Assembly (NCBI RefSeq): GCF_000247815.1
Contig: NC_021683.1
Location: forward strand, 11,741,676 to 11,805,675
Length of the DNA stretch: 64,000 bases
Direction of reading: 5' to 3'
Source of the DNA: Ficedula albicollis
Taxonomy: Eukaryota; Chordata; Aves; Passeriformes; Muscicapidae
Shown here: positions 1-15,000 of the stretch, one piece after another
Position numbering within the stretch: the first letter of the stretch is position 1
Layout: the number at the start of each line of letters is the position of its first letter
The notes under the pieces: model-generated
Told to the model about the DNA's origin: nothing
The model's database searches: none
What the model saw: the letters and a program-made list of their open reading frames with translations, nothing else
Position numbers and translations under genes: made by a program

Positions 1-3000
1 TGTTCTCTCCCTCCAGAATCACCTTTTCTATGTGAAACAGAGATGCAAAGTTTGGGTTTGGGTTTTTTTTTTTTCTTTTTTAAGTAACAGGAATAGGAGG
101 GGGTAATTACTGGGTAATTGATATGCTGCACTGCAGAGCTCCTGGGCTCACACAGCTGCTCAGAGAAGCAGGATAGTCCTTTCTCCTTGTACTATTTGGT
201 ATAATCACAAGGCTGCCCCAGCATCAGCTGGTCATTTTGGCAGGGTTCTGTGGGTATTATAGACAAAAAGGCACATGCAAATAAAAATGGATCTCTTTTG
301 GATGTGCACTTCACCAGAGTGCTCCTGGAAGACATCTCATTTCATAACAGAAGCCCTCTCTAACCCAGCCATTAAACTATCATATAATTAAAGCCTTGCT
401 TTGTTAATTATTAGGTCATTAAATGTGTTCTGCCTCCTGCAAGCCTAAGGAAAGGCCATGGGAAGCTCTATGGGAGATAACTTGGAGAAACCTTTAGTAG
501 TTGTACTGTGCATGTCTTCTCTCATGCAAACACTCTGGGGCCACATTTTATTAAACAGCATTGGGGAATATTCTGCATTTGATTTGGTACCTTTAACTGG
601 GGTAACCACTGAGGCTTTTCCACTTTTGCAGTAACACTTCTATCATGTTGGTTCAAATATGAGCTGTTATTTCTATTTCATGTGCTTTTTGCAGACTTTC
701 TGCTACTCTTGTCAGATATTTTTGAGTTCTATAGGGTTTTTTCAGCCTAGTCAAGAGCTTCTGAAATGCATCCCATAGGATGGAATGAGGGAGGGGGTAC
801 AGCTAAGTGATCTCAGCTGTTGTGGGTGGGTCATGTGTCCTAATCTTACAAGACCACAAAATGAAAGTCTTTAGAAATAGGGAACTCAGCTGCAGCCTAT
901 TCCCTGGTGGCAAACTGGTATGTTCCTGTTAGTGTTTGTCACCTTTTGACCATGACGCCTAAAAATTACAGGGAAATAGAAGAGAAGGGGGTTTAACAGG
1001 CCTGTATTGGAGAAATGCTGTACAAGAATGATGAGCTTGTTTGATTGGTATGTAATGAGCACCAGGTGCCACACCATATGTGTAAGCTGTGTTACTCACC
1101 GTCCCCAGTTTCAGGAGATTTGTTGTGTCTGGCCTCTTGTTTTCCTGACTCAGTTTATACTAAACTTCAGATGGGTGACAAAACAGCCTAACAATTTCAG
1201 ATTCACTCCTTTCCATGGCCCAGGAGAAGATAATATAGGTATACAGGTAATGATGCATTCAAGCAAAATACCTCGTGCTTGTAGAGCTCTTTAAATCTCC
1301 AGATGTATATTTTGTTTGGTTTCAAGGCATTATGAGAATGATACAATTTACTATATGTAGAGAAAGTTACGTTTATGGAAATGCCTGTATTTTATATATT
1401 TTAGAATCTCTTACTTGGCATCTAAATGCAGAACAACTTCATTTTTACTGAGATGACGTGGTCATGAATAGGAGCTATCAAGCACCAGAATAGATAATGA
1501 CCCATATGTGAGAGTTGCCTTTAGATATACAGCCATGTTTACAGAGATTATGGGAAGGCTTCATGCGCTTCAGTGCAATTTACTAAATACAATGTGGGAT
1601 GAAATTGCTGTTGTTGGAGCTCAGGACAGCTTTAGAAATGAGTAGCTCGGGGGGGGAAAGCCTTATGTATTCACCTGAAACAGAAAGCATTAGTAAATTT
1701 AGATGACTGTTCTCTTGAAATAATTTGCAGAATTGCAATACCTTTGACAGTGAATTCCAGTTAATTGCTTTACAATATGAGAACACTTGTTTTTCCAGGA
1801 ACAACTCCCATATGAGCCTTCCCTAATAAAGACTTGCTGATTTCTATCCAATTTCTTCATGTGTTCTGTCACGTCATCAACTTAATTTCTCCTCATCACG
1901 TCTTCTCCATGGCAGTACCTCAGTGTCTTTTCTATGTCTCAGCCCTGTTTAACTTAGTGTTTTGTAATTGCTCCCCAAGAACTGGTAATCTCTTGTGTAG
2001 AGGGGACAAAGGCAGCACACATCCCTGCTAGTCCAGAGTGAGCCTCTCCTCCGCAAGAGCAGTCAGAGGAGATGCCATGAGAATGTACAGGGACAAAGTC
2101 CTCTGAGCATCTCCTTAATGGGGACAGAATTTGGCTCTGGCTTTTGTGAAATATTTAGCAACAATCTCTCTGATAATACTGCCTGTCTGTTGAGGGTAAC
2201 TGGCCAGTAGAATCAAAGGAACAGACAGAGGCACAAGCACAAAAGAGTCATTTCTTTAGAAAAGCAGGCTAAAAATAATTTGGCCTTTAGATATCTGCAA
2301 TATGTTATAAATGCATAGTATGTTATCACACAATTCCTATTCCTCTCTTCCATCCCCAGAAAAGTCTGTGTGTGTATACACACATTTATTTATTAAACAT
2401 GGTGAAGTATTCGAGGGTCTCTCTGTAATGTTATCCAAAGCATCAGTCCATGCTGAATTTAAAAATAAAATGAATGGAACTTAACTGTGAAAAGCCTGCA
2501 ATTAATTTTTAAAATATCTGCTGAAATGGAAAAATACATTTCAGGGGAAGTTGTGAACACTTAATGGAGAGAGCTAATAGGATTGACCCAGCATAGTTGC
2601 AACTAATAGTGTGCAGTGGGATTTTCAAAAGCACTAAGGGAAAAAAATACTTTAATAGAGCTCCTATACTTAATCTTTTCATTGTTGCTAAGCTTCCATG
2701 ATATGAACATTCTAACTCATGCTAGGAAATATTTGCCTAGCTAGACTTGTGTTTTCGGACTGTGAAACTGGAAATTCAGTTTTGTAAAGCACTGATGTTT
2801 TCCGTGACACCTTCCATACATTGTAGTGTTCTACAAATCACTGTAAGCCTAACTTAGGTAGACATACAGATATCTGAATATCAAACCAGAGTAATTCTTC
2901 ATTGCATTGACCAATTAATGAAGGCTTTTAGGAAAGCTATTTATGAAGCCTTAACATAGTAAGTGGTATAATTTGGCTGCTAGGAAAAGCAGTGTGCTGT

Positions 3001-3044
3001 GGCATTTCTGCAAGGGGAAGCATGGGCCCGTGTAGATGTGCCCA
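1..3044. other. AT-rich noncoding DNA, no gene recognised
   Basis: Stops are frequent in all frames and the longest open frame is 95 codons with no recognisable domain, so I see no coding exon. The stretch around 361-440 is AT-rich, homeodomain-site-like (several TAAT/ATTA cores) and free of obvious repeats, so it could be a conserved noncoding element, but nothing in one sequence can prove that. A short TG/CA palindrome lies at 2369-2384. Otherwise the stretch looks unique. Confidence 0.7.
2369..2384. repeat. 16-bp perfect palindrome, TG/CA type
   Basis: The sequence TGTGTGTATACACACA is its own reverse complement. It looks like a short TG repeat meeting a short CA repeat. The identical 16-mer occurs again at 30470-30485. 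It may be only a microsatellite by-product. Confidence 0.8.
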
Positions 3045-3265
3045 GGTCAGTCTGTACAGCGCTTGTGCTGGCTGGGAAAGAAGCAGGGTCCAGGGCTTAC
3101 GTAAGTGTTCTATTTCATGACAATTTAGCTGGTTTCCATGGAGATAATTATGTTGTCACAAACTAAGGGTAAAGATTTCAAGAGCAAGATAAATAGGAGG
3201 AGCACATGGACTTCCAAGCAATAAAGATGTCCTTCTTTTGCTCTGTTGTAACAAAAGGCAACTAT
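3045..3265. repeat. Diverged duplication, copy A, block 1
   Basis: This block aligns by eye with 9896-10125. Shared landmarks in the same order are a CAGTYTGTRCAG-like start, CAGGGTCCA, CATTTCATGA-like sequence, the core TTGTCACAAACT, GATTTCAAG, and AGATAAATA(G/A)GAAGAGCA-like sequence. The reverse-strand translations also resemble each other around the peptide VCDNII. Together with block 2 (4597-4722) it is collinear with the second copy about 6.5-6.9 kb away. This is either an old local segmental duplication or two copies of one old interspersed repeat. I see no function. Confidence 0.7.
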
Positions 3266-4596
3266 AATCACAGCAGTGAAAGAGTGAGCTGTCTTTGCGA
3301 TAAACATTGTTAGCATTCAGTATATCAACAGCCTGTATTTCATACTATGCCTCTCAATACCTTTTTCTTTATGATCATGCTTTCAGTGGATAATAGTTTT
3401 CACCAGTTACACTAGAGTGGGGCCAACCCTTTAGCTGGAATAAATCAGCCCAGCTGGACTGCAGTCAATGAAACTGTGCTAAATTAAAGCTGAATTAAGC
3501 TGTGCTGAATTAAACCATTTGGGAATTTGACTTAACATTGTTCACCTACCCTGCCAAGTGATCAGGTCAATAATATAAACAACAGAAGAGAGATATCTGA
3601 TGGATTTTTGTTCTGTAAGCAGTTATTCCCTTCAACCCTCTGAGTCATTCATGACAACAGTTTGGTCAAGCTTTGGTATTACCAGTGGCCCAACCAATTC
3701 CTTGAGGTAAGGGTGTTGTGTACTCCTGTGTTTTAATCACTTTTCTGGTTAATTAGTAAGGTAGCACTTGAATTTCTTTTTTCCTATTCCTTTCCCTCCC
3801 CACCCTCCCCCCTTTCCAGCCATAGACTTATATAAGTTCATGACAAATGCTTGTTAAAGAGTTGGATCTCATGTTTCCAAAGCCTATTTACAGTGCTGGT
3901 CTGTGAAACTCTTGATTGAAATTGCTCTCAATTTTTAAACTGTTGACAGTACTGGAAAAGAGTCTGAATAAAGCCTGAGTGCAGACAGTTATGTACACTA
4001 GAAAATAAACTGCAGGTGAGTCAAAGAGTGTTTGTCATCTGTAGAGCCTCATCCATATGGTACAGATTTGTTAGCTATTGGTTGTGCTGTTAACTTGTTG
4101 GCCTTGTAAATCACATCTAACATCAAAATAACAAGGAATATCCCCTTTGAGTGGGCAATATGCTCAATTTTTTAAATTTAGAAGCCACTCAACACCATTA
4201 CATGCAAATCACTTGGTACGTGTTGTTGATTGTGGTTCTAAATGTTAACAGTACAATTGAGTTGCCTGAGCACAGGCCCCTGGTGTCACCCTGCTGCAGG
4301 GCTGTCAAAGCTGATCCTGGCTTCAGGAAGACCTTCTTATGCTGGGAATGTAGAAAACACAGCAGAGGAGATTGTAATGTAAAGACACTCTTCTCAGCAG
4401 GGTGATTATTTGCACTCAGTGGGTGATCCATATTGTACTCATAGAATTTATATTTTCTATATAATGCTTACTTATGCATTAAATATACTAGTTATAAGTA
4501 AATATTAGATGGTAAGGAGAGATATATGCATTACATAGGTAGCAGACTGTATACATAGACTATAAATACAAGTTGAAACTCTATCTTTTATTTATT
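3266..4596. other. AT-rich noncoding DNA between the two copy A blocks
   Basis: No coding exon is recognisable; the longest open frame (84 codons, from 4151) has no known domain. The corresponding interval in the second copy (about 10126-11146) does not align clearly by eye, so it has either diverged past recognition or contains later insertions. Confidence 0.6.
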
Positions 4597-4722
4597 AATT
4601 CAGTGGCAGTGCCTCAGTTGTTCTTTGTTTGGCACTGACAAAAGCTTTTGTAACTTTACACTGAATCTGAGAGTTCTAGCTTTCTTTCTGTGGTTTCATG
4701 TTACTTGAGTGAGAAAGAAGCC
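4597..4722. repeat. Diverged duplication, copy A, block 2
   Basis: This block aligns with 11147-11250 plus 12016-12040. Shared landmarks in order are AATTCAGT(G/A)GCA, a TTCTTTGTT stretch, (C/G)TTGACAA(A/G)AGCTTTT-like sequence, AACTT, GTTC(T/C)AGCTTT, and then GGTTTCATGTTACTTGA. In this copy the last two landmarks are separated by only about ten bases of T-rich sequence, whereas in the second copy they are separated by a T tract and a 697-bp poly-G run. This copy therefore shows the uninterrupted state. Confidence 0.75.
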
Positions 4723-4880
4723 CTGGACAGTGCTGCCCTCCAGCTGGGGCTCTCTGTGGGAGCCTGGCTGTGGGGGCTGCCCCACTCCCCAGAGGTGCGG
4801 GGAGCCCAGGCAGTGAGAGCTGTGTCCACATCGTCTTTCTCCTGCAGAGCACAAGTCCTACCCCATTCACATTATTCTCT
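4723..4880. other. Short GC-rich segment in AT-rich DNA
   Basis: This stretch is clearly richer in G and C than its surroundings (runs such as CTGGGGCTCTC and GCCCCACTCCCC) and begins just where the duplication match ends. It could be an inserted old repeat fragment or an isochore fluctuation. It has few CpG dinucleotides, so it is not a good CpG island, and the open frames crossing it show no domain. Confidence 0.45.
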
Positions 4881-7800
4881 CACTCTGCCACCTGCCTTTA
4901 ATCTGTGAGTGAGGCTTATTGCTCTTGTGGATCTCATCTGCTTATTTTGTCTTAGTATTTGCTAAAGTATATGGTAATTAGAATGAGAGAATAGAGACGT
5001 AACAATAAGCAGAAAATTCCTTCACATTCCTTTTTTTCACTCAGTTGTTTTCTTATATCCTCTTTTCACTATGTATTTCTCCTCCTTTTTTTGCCAGTTT
5101 TTTTCTTCAATGTTGTCTTGATATTAGCCTTTAAGCCAGGATGCTGTATTTTCCATCCTACAGGGATTCTTTAATTAATTTTTTTACAAAAGAATACATA
5201 TTTAAGAAGCCTGCCAGTTTTCTTTGCAAACTAGACTAAAACTGTGTTTCAGAACGAAGCACTAAGCTCTCTGAATTGTACTTTTCAACCAGTACCGCAG
5301 TGGAATGTCCTACCATTTAAAGCAGTTCAATTTTTCTGTCCATAACTTAGTTATGCTGTAAGAATGAACTTGGGAATGACCAAACCCGTAAGAACTGAGT
5401 GATTTTTTAAATAGCATGTTTCTAAAATGATTTGAGTTTTTTCTATTGTGAGGTTTTAATATATGCTTTTCCAAAATTGCCAACTAATCTGTGGTGGGGT
5501 TATTGAAACCTGGTCTTGCAGGCACTGAACGTTGAGGAAACACACAGTGTGTATCTTATCCTTCTGAATTTCCAGTGGGGTTTCCAGAACTTGCCACGTG
5601 AGAAAATAAAATTCTCAGCTGCATTTCTTTGTGTCTGAATTTGAACTTGTAAATCAAGCATATCCCAGAGAGCCACTTGCTCACATTAGGCTTACACCCA
5701 TTGCTGGGTGTGTTCATGAGCTGGGATGGCAGCCCTGATGGGGCAGGTTCAAGGCATTGTTGATATGATGAAGCACCAGAATATGAGGAGCAGATGCACT
5801 CATTTTCTGCTTGCAGAATGTGTGATTGTATCACAGAGTGGCACAGCTCAAGGTAGCCAGAAATGCCTTACTAAAGAAAAAAGAAAGACCCTGTTAGTTG
5901 CATGGATGTCCATTAGCAGAGCTGAGGGAAACCTGTGGAACCTCAGCTCTTGCCCAGGCTTTCCATTTCAGATCATTATTTTTACTACATTTCTTCTACG
6001 GGGAGTACATAAAACAGAAATTGTGTGCAAAATCTGTGTATGCTAAAATAAAAAAGTATTTCTCAGACTGTAAGAATCTGAGATTTTTCCTCACATATAC
6101 TACAAAAGACAAGAAGGCAGGACATATGATGCATACATGAGCATCAGTATGAAGATGATGCATCTCTGCACCGTCTCCAAAGTAAAAACAAAAACAATTT
6201 CAGAAGCTGTAGTGTCTTTAAAAGGCACAAAAGACAGATTTGATCATTCACTTCTGTGCCTTAGTGGCTCTCTGGCATTTAAAGATGTTTCTCATCCAGG
6301 ATTTGATGCTAATACTATAACATCAGGTAAATTCTTTGATGGTGGTCGCTGTTGTGTCTGCTACAGTTAGATAGGGTTATCTGGCAGACCTTCAAGTTAT
6401 TTAATCCTATTGAACAACACTGTGAGATGTAATAATTGATTTATACAATGATCTCTGGCATGCATTTATGCTGTCTACCAAAGGACTCCTGGGTCCTAAC
6501 ACTTGTATTGAGAGAATTTCAAAAGACTCATGGGGGACAGCAATAACTCAGATGATATCAAAAGGCGATTTCAGTGCCTGGGAGTCTGGGATAGTTTGCA
6601 AAGTGCTCCAGTGTCCTCAGAGGTCAAATTAACCACAACGTGTTGTATAGCTGCTGTTAGTTTGGTTGCAAATCAAATGCCCTTCCTTTGGTAGTGCTTC
6701 AGAATGGAACATTTTGTGAGAGTGTTCATCGAAGCTTTCCAGGAAAGACAATGACTTAAAAAAATAAATCTTTGTGATAGGGTTTAACCTTTCATGGCAA
6801 GAATGTATTAATGGCAGTTCTTGCCTTTAGAAACTTATTATGGAAAGAGAGGCTTAGAAGCTGTTCTCTGCTTTTGCCACAGCTATTTCATTCATCAATA
6901 ACATTTAAAATTCCATGTCCTATGGAAAGTTTGCAATGGGACTATGGAGGAGAGGAGCAGCTATAATGTCATACTTGAGTAATTAGGATTATATTTTTCC
7001 TTGTCCTTTATTTTTATTACAACAGGAAACTGTCAAACAGAATAAATAGGCAGCAGTGTCAAGGCTTGTCACTCTTACCAGCTCTAGCAAGGGTAGGCTT
7101 TCAGCTCCTGGTGGTGTTTTCTCCCTGCCTTCACCATCCACACTGCTTTTACCAGAGACAAAAGTGCACTTTTTTCCTTTTTTAATTTTGGATGCTGAGG
7201 AATTGTGCCAGGTTGAGCTGGCAAAGAACGAAGTGCCACAGCAGGGAGGAAGATTCATAAATGATGAAGACACAATCTCTTAAACTCCCTAGCTCACAGG
7301 TGTTTTGTTATTAATGAAGCTGAAAAAGATGCTCCAAATTATGTCTCCTCCTTGTCATGAGAGCTCTGGCAGCTCTTTGTGACTAAAAGATCCTGCTCTT
7401 GCAGGTGTGTGGGATAAACTTGCAAGCCAGAATGGGGAAGCAAGAAAGAGAAAGAAAAACATTCACATACCCAAGGGATCCTAGAGATGGGAGAGAAATT
7501 AAAAAATTCTCAGTCAGTGCATAGTGAAATGTATTCTGTCAATTTATGGGAAAAGAGGTAACTACAAACTTTGTCTCCATGCCTCTTATTTATCCCTCCA
7601 GCCCACATGCACCTGGCAGCAAGGAGAATTGTCATTTGGTCTGTAACCCTACACTGACATCCTTTCTAAATCCCTAAGCAGAGCAAGCTAAAGGCTAAAA
7701 AGGATTTTGAGAGTTTTGTGAGCTCTTTTCCAAAACCCAACAGTGATGACATCAAAGCCATGGAATAAAAGCACAAGGTTTCTTTTTTCAGTTTTTTCAT

Positions 7801-8029
7801 CTTTTGCCCCTGATGTGTTAAGACCTGACTTATGGAAAATAATAATATTTTGCTGGGGTTTATTGCCTTGTTATGGAAGAATGAAGTTAATTTTTGCTTT
7901 TTATTGGCACCATCTGTTTCATTTCTGGCAAGACACCCTTAAATGGTAGGATCCTACATATAAATGGCTGGTTCTGAGGTATGCAGGCTGTACTGATCAT
8001 TAGATCTTCAAGAATTCTGGAATTCTGTC

Positions 8030-8034
<5 letters not shown>
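4881..8034. other. AT-rich noncoding DNA, no gene recognised
   Basis: Open frames here are at most 106 codons, lack recognisable domains and are not bounded by convincing splice sites. No transposon ends, RNA gene or long tandem repeat was seen. The T tract starting at 8035 marks the left edge of the first disturbed assembly region. Confidence 0.65.
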
Positions 8035-9895
<1,861 letters not shown>

Positions 9896-10125
9896 CTGCC
9901 AGTGGTGACAGTTTGTGCAGTACACGTGTTTACCAGGTTTTCAGTAAACAGGGTCCAAATATTGTGCAAATGCTCCATTTCATGAGAACTAGTTTCTATG
10001 GAGACAATTATATTGTCACAAACTGACTGTTGTGATTTCAAGTGTGAGATAAATAAGAAGAGCATGGGAACTTCTAATCAGCTAAAATGATCTATTTTTG
10101 CTTTGTATTGACAAAAAAGCAAGAG
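9896..10125. repeat. Diverged duplication, copy B, block 1
   Basis: This is the partner of 3045-3265, in the same orientation. The best-preserved core is at 9982-10060, with ATGGAGACAATTAT, TTGTCACAAACTG, GATTTCAAG and AGATAAATAAGAAGAGCA-like sequence. Substitutions and small indels are frequent, so the duplication is old compared with the solo LTRs of this window. Confidence 0.7.
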
Positions 10126-11146
10126 CAACCCACGGGAATGAAATTAAACTCAATTTTTTCTTTAATGCTGGCAGAGAGTAACATTTTAATATTCTGAATT
10201 CATCCTGTGACTGTGTACAACTGTCTCCTCGTATTACTTCTCATGGTTCTTCTGCTAAAAATTAGCGTCACTTTTTAAACTGCTTATCCAGTGGTAGTGG
10301 AAAACAAAACGAGTAAAGCACCTATCAGGACTGATATTTCTTCAAGGACCATGTGGCAGATTAAATGACAGATGTGTGCACATTCTCCATCTAATACTTC
10401 ACTTGTTTGATGTAGCTGGTTAGAACAATTTACTGGAATTTTAAATCTCTCTTACTTATGCATTAGAAAATGAAATATAGCCTGTAAGCTGGATTACATA
10501 CTTAGCTCTTACAAATGCTTGCTGTTCACTCAGTGTGTGTTTTAAAACTAAGAGAAGAGAAAAAGTGAAGATTTGGTAATCTGTAGTTCCAAACATCTTT
10601 CCCTTGCACTGAGCAGCACTTTGTTCTAGGGGAATGGCGAGGGGACTGTAGCCTTGGGGCGTGACACAGCCTACACCTTTATTTCATACAGCCCTGAGTC
10701 AGAGGATTCTTTTCTTGTATCATTATTAGATAGCTGTTGACATGCTAAGTTCTGCCTTGTCAAAGATGTGTGAAGGGGTCGTTCACCTCAGGCAGGGAGA
10801 TGTTTCCCTGCTCTTTAAGTACAGCCTGTGCAGTTTGGGGATGCTGTTCAAGGAGCATACACTGAGTATGAACAAGATATGAGTGTGGTAATTAGAGAAC
10901 TATTTCTATTTTGAGTAATGAAATACAGAAGAGGGGAAATATACATAGGGGACAAATTTTATAGATTTGCTATAGATCAGCATATACCTACCTGTGAGTA
11001 TACATGTTAACAGATATTCACATAGTTTGCAGCCTACTTTGCAGTGTAAATATGAAACAATAGTAAATTTAGAATATTTTCTCTTTCAATTCAGACATGC
11101 ACATTATATATTTATATCGAGGCTCCTTCTTTCTCTTTTATTTTGT
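10126..11146. other. AT-rich noncoding DNA between the two copy B blocks
   Basis: No gene, RNA or mobile element end is recognisable. A slightly GC-richer patch lies near 10620-10690. The spacing between the two duplication blocks is about 1.25 kb here and 1.55 kb in the other copy, which fits collinear duplication with later indels. Confidence 0.55.
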
Positions 11147-12040
<894 letters not shown>

Positions 12041-15000
12041 GGATATATACTGGTTGAACCTTCTGTGTTCAGCTGTTAAACTGACAGCTTTTTCTTCTGC
12101 CATGAGAAGGCTTTCAGTAATTTGGATGTGGTGCCTTTTTCCTGTCACTGCCAAGAACAATGCTTCTGTTCAGGCTGACATCAGAGGTATAGAATTGCTC
12201 TGTGTTTGACCTCTGATAGCTGTGCATAATAGATCTGTGCATCACAAATGCTCCACAAATAGTCTATTTGGGTGCATAGCTCAAGTCAAAACAGCAGTAT
12301 ATATTACAAGGATGTGTAAGTCAGAGGGGAGAGAGTTTAGGGGGGAAAAAGTCATTGCTAGACTCGCCATTCTGTATCAATGTTTTCAAAGGAGCTATCT
12401 TCCTTATGCAAATGGGATATCCCCCATCCCTGCTCCTGCCTCAGATCTGCTCCGTCCTTTGCACAATAGCATTGAGCAGACAGGTTTCTCAGAAGTTTAG
12501 TTTAATTCACTTATGGATGCAAGAAGCATTTGTAAGGCAATTTAGGTTACACTTTCCATTACTGTTGGCTGGAATTGAAGTCCGAAGTTTTTGGTATGGT
12601 TGTCTGAGTCAGTGAATAAGGGGAGGTGGCACTTGCTGGTAGGCTGCAAGAATAAATGAGAATTATTTGGAAGTGGGGGAAAGGCTGGTTTGGTTTACAT
12701 GCTACAGCTGTTTTTTGAGTATTTTGTTAAAATAAATCTCTTTCTATAAAGGTGTATTCTTCAGACTCCTCTCTCCTAGGATCAGTAATTCTCTAATTAG
12801 AATTTTATGAGTATTGTCTTCCTTTTTAAAATTGCAATAGAATAGAGAAGCCTTTCTAATATACTGAAATATCATAGTGTCTATGGATATTTTGATTAGG
12901 AGTAGTGTTTCTTATATGCCTGACAGATTCAAGTTCCCTGAAGTCTATGGTTTTGATGTACCTTTTCCACTGCTCTGAAATAAACAGGTGAGTCAGAAAA
13001 AAAAAAAAAAAAGAAAATCACACATCTCTTCCTTTACATGTGAAGAATGAGGTGCCAGGTGGATTGTTTAAGCTGCTAAGATCACTAAAAAGTCTAGCAA
13101 GAGAGCTGCTGTATCCCTGAGCAGTATCCAAAGCATAAGTCAAAGTGGTTTCTGGTTTTGATTATTCCTTCAAGAAGTACAAGAATTTGTAGCTGAAATT
13201 GCTCTGGAAAACCAGTTTTGATGTGTGTCTACAGAAGTGAATGCTCAGTGTGCGATGAGCTCCTTCAGTCTGCGTTGAGACTGATGCCAGTGTGGTTCAA
13301 GTTGGCTGAGCTGGGTGGGCTTGGCCAGGCTGAAACCTGGGGAATGCAGAGCAACTTGTACAACCATCAGAGAATGCCTGTCACTACACCACCTGTAAGG
13401 TGAGGATAGGTGTTACATGGAGGCTGCCTCACTCTATCCCAGTTATAGCTAAAGAAATGAAAGCAAGATCTCTTTTAAGGAAAACACCAGAATGTTTATG
13501 TCAAGGCTTCAAAATAAAGCTTTTTATTAATTTCGTTTGAATAGTTGGTGCACGCTCTTCTTTTCCTGCTATTTTTAAAATAAATTCTTCTTAGTATTAG
13601 CCCCCACTATTGGCCATGGCACAAATTGCTTCACATTGCAGCTTTGCATAATTATGGTGTGTGCTTTACAAGGTTTTACTTAGTCTGTGATTTTTTCTGA
13701 CTCTATACATATACGGTGTGACTGTTCATTGGATTATATATTTCTAAATGTAATCACTTGTAGAAATGGAAGATTAATAGTTATTAAAACTGCTTTTTAT
13801 TTTCCAGAAGGCCTTCAAATACCTTTAAAACATAAAAAGTGGTATCTGTATTAGTGTTCTATAGAAAATTGAAAATAATTGAGATGAAAAGCATATATAG
13901 GAATAAGTAAAACACCACTGTTTTAGTTATTGGTGCAGTAAATCCATTTATCTAGATTTACACTAGAAACAGATTTGGCCCAGTAACTCCACTGAAAATT
14001 TGGCAATTTCAAAAAGTTTTGAGCAATTGGAATAAACTCTTAATACAAATGTACTTAGCCAGAGAAAAATATATTTAAATGTCTATTAAAGAAAAATTAC
14101 AAACTGAAATTATATGCACTTTGTCTTGGTCATATCTCTTGGTAAATATAAGAAGCAATAAACTGAAGATTTCCCACAACTGGGAAGTGCCTGACTAACC
14201 TGTTCAGTACTCTGAGAATTTAATTTAACATATTATTGGCCCTGCCATTTACAGAAACTAGTCCCTCACTGACAAAAGCTGCTGTACTGTAATAAAATAA
14301 ACACTCTAATTACTTACTTAAGTATAACATTTTTTCATGTTTTATAGTGCAATTTTATTTGACATATAGGATTTGTAACAATTTCTTAGTTGTTTACTGA
14401 ATATTTTCAATATTTCACAAACTGACAATCACTTTGGAGCATTTTATATTAATGGTAAGAAATTATTAGAGTTGCTACTGTGGCTCATGTCTCTTATGCA
14501 TATAGCATGAATCCTGTAAACCTGACTGGCTACAGAATATCAAGCATCAGGTGTGTAACACTAAGACTTTCAAAACTTTTCAAAACTTGCATTTTGGGCA
14601 AACAATTTACAAATAGCTGCTTCCATCATAAGCAACTTAAGTATTTTCTGTTAGTTATCCATTCATGAAGAAAAGATTGGTATATAAGCAGTCTAGCAAT
14701 TTAACCTGGACTTGTCAATACCTCACGCTGGAGTTTTTAACTAAATGCTAGATGGTGTAATGTAGTGCTGTTCCACTGAGGTTTGGAGCTGTTCCACATA
14801 ACCAGAACTAGAGACAGAGGGAGTTCAGAAAGGAGGTGAGAGAAATGTCTTCCTCATTTCCTAAGCACAGATATCTTGCACTTGGTATCATTTTGTTTTT
14901 CTACTCAGTACATACTTCATCTGTTTGACTGTAAAGATATCTATTAATTCCTGGAAATCTCTGAAAGCCTTTGCAATTGCAGAACTTTGGAAAATACAAT

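Noticed and set aside
4723..4880. GC-rich patch considered as a CpG island promoter
   Set aside because: It is only about 160 bp and has very few CpG dinucleotides.
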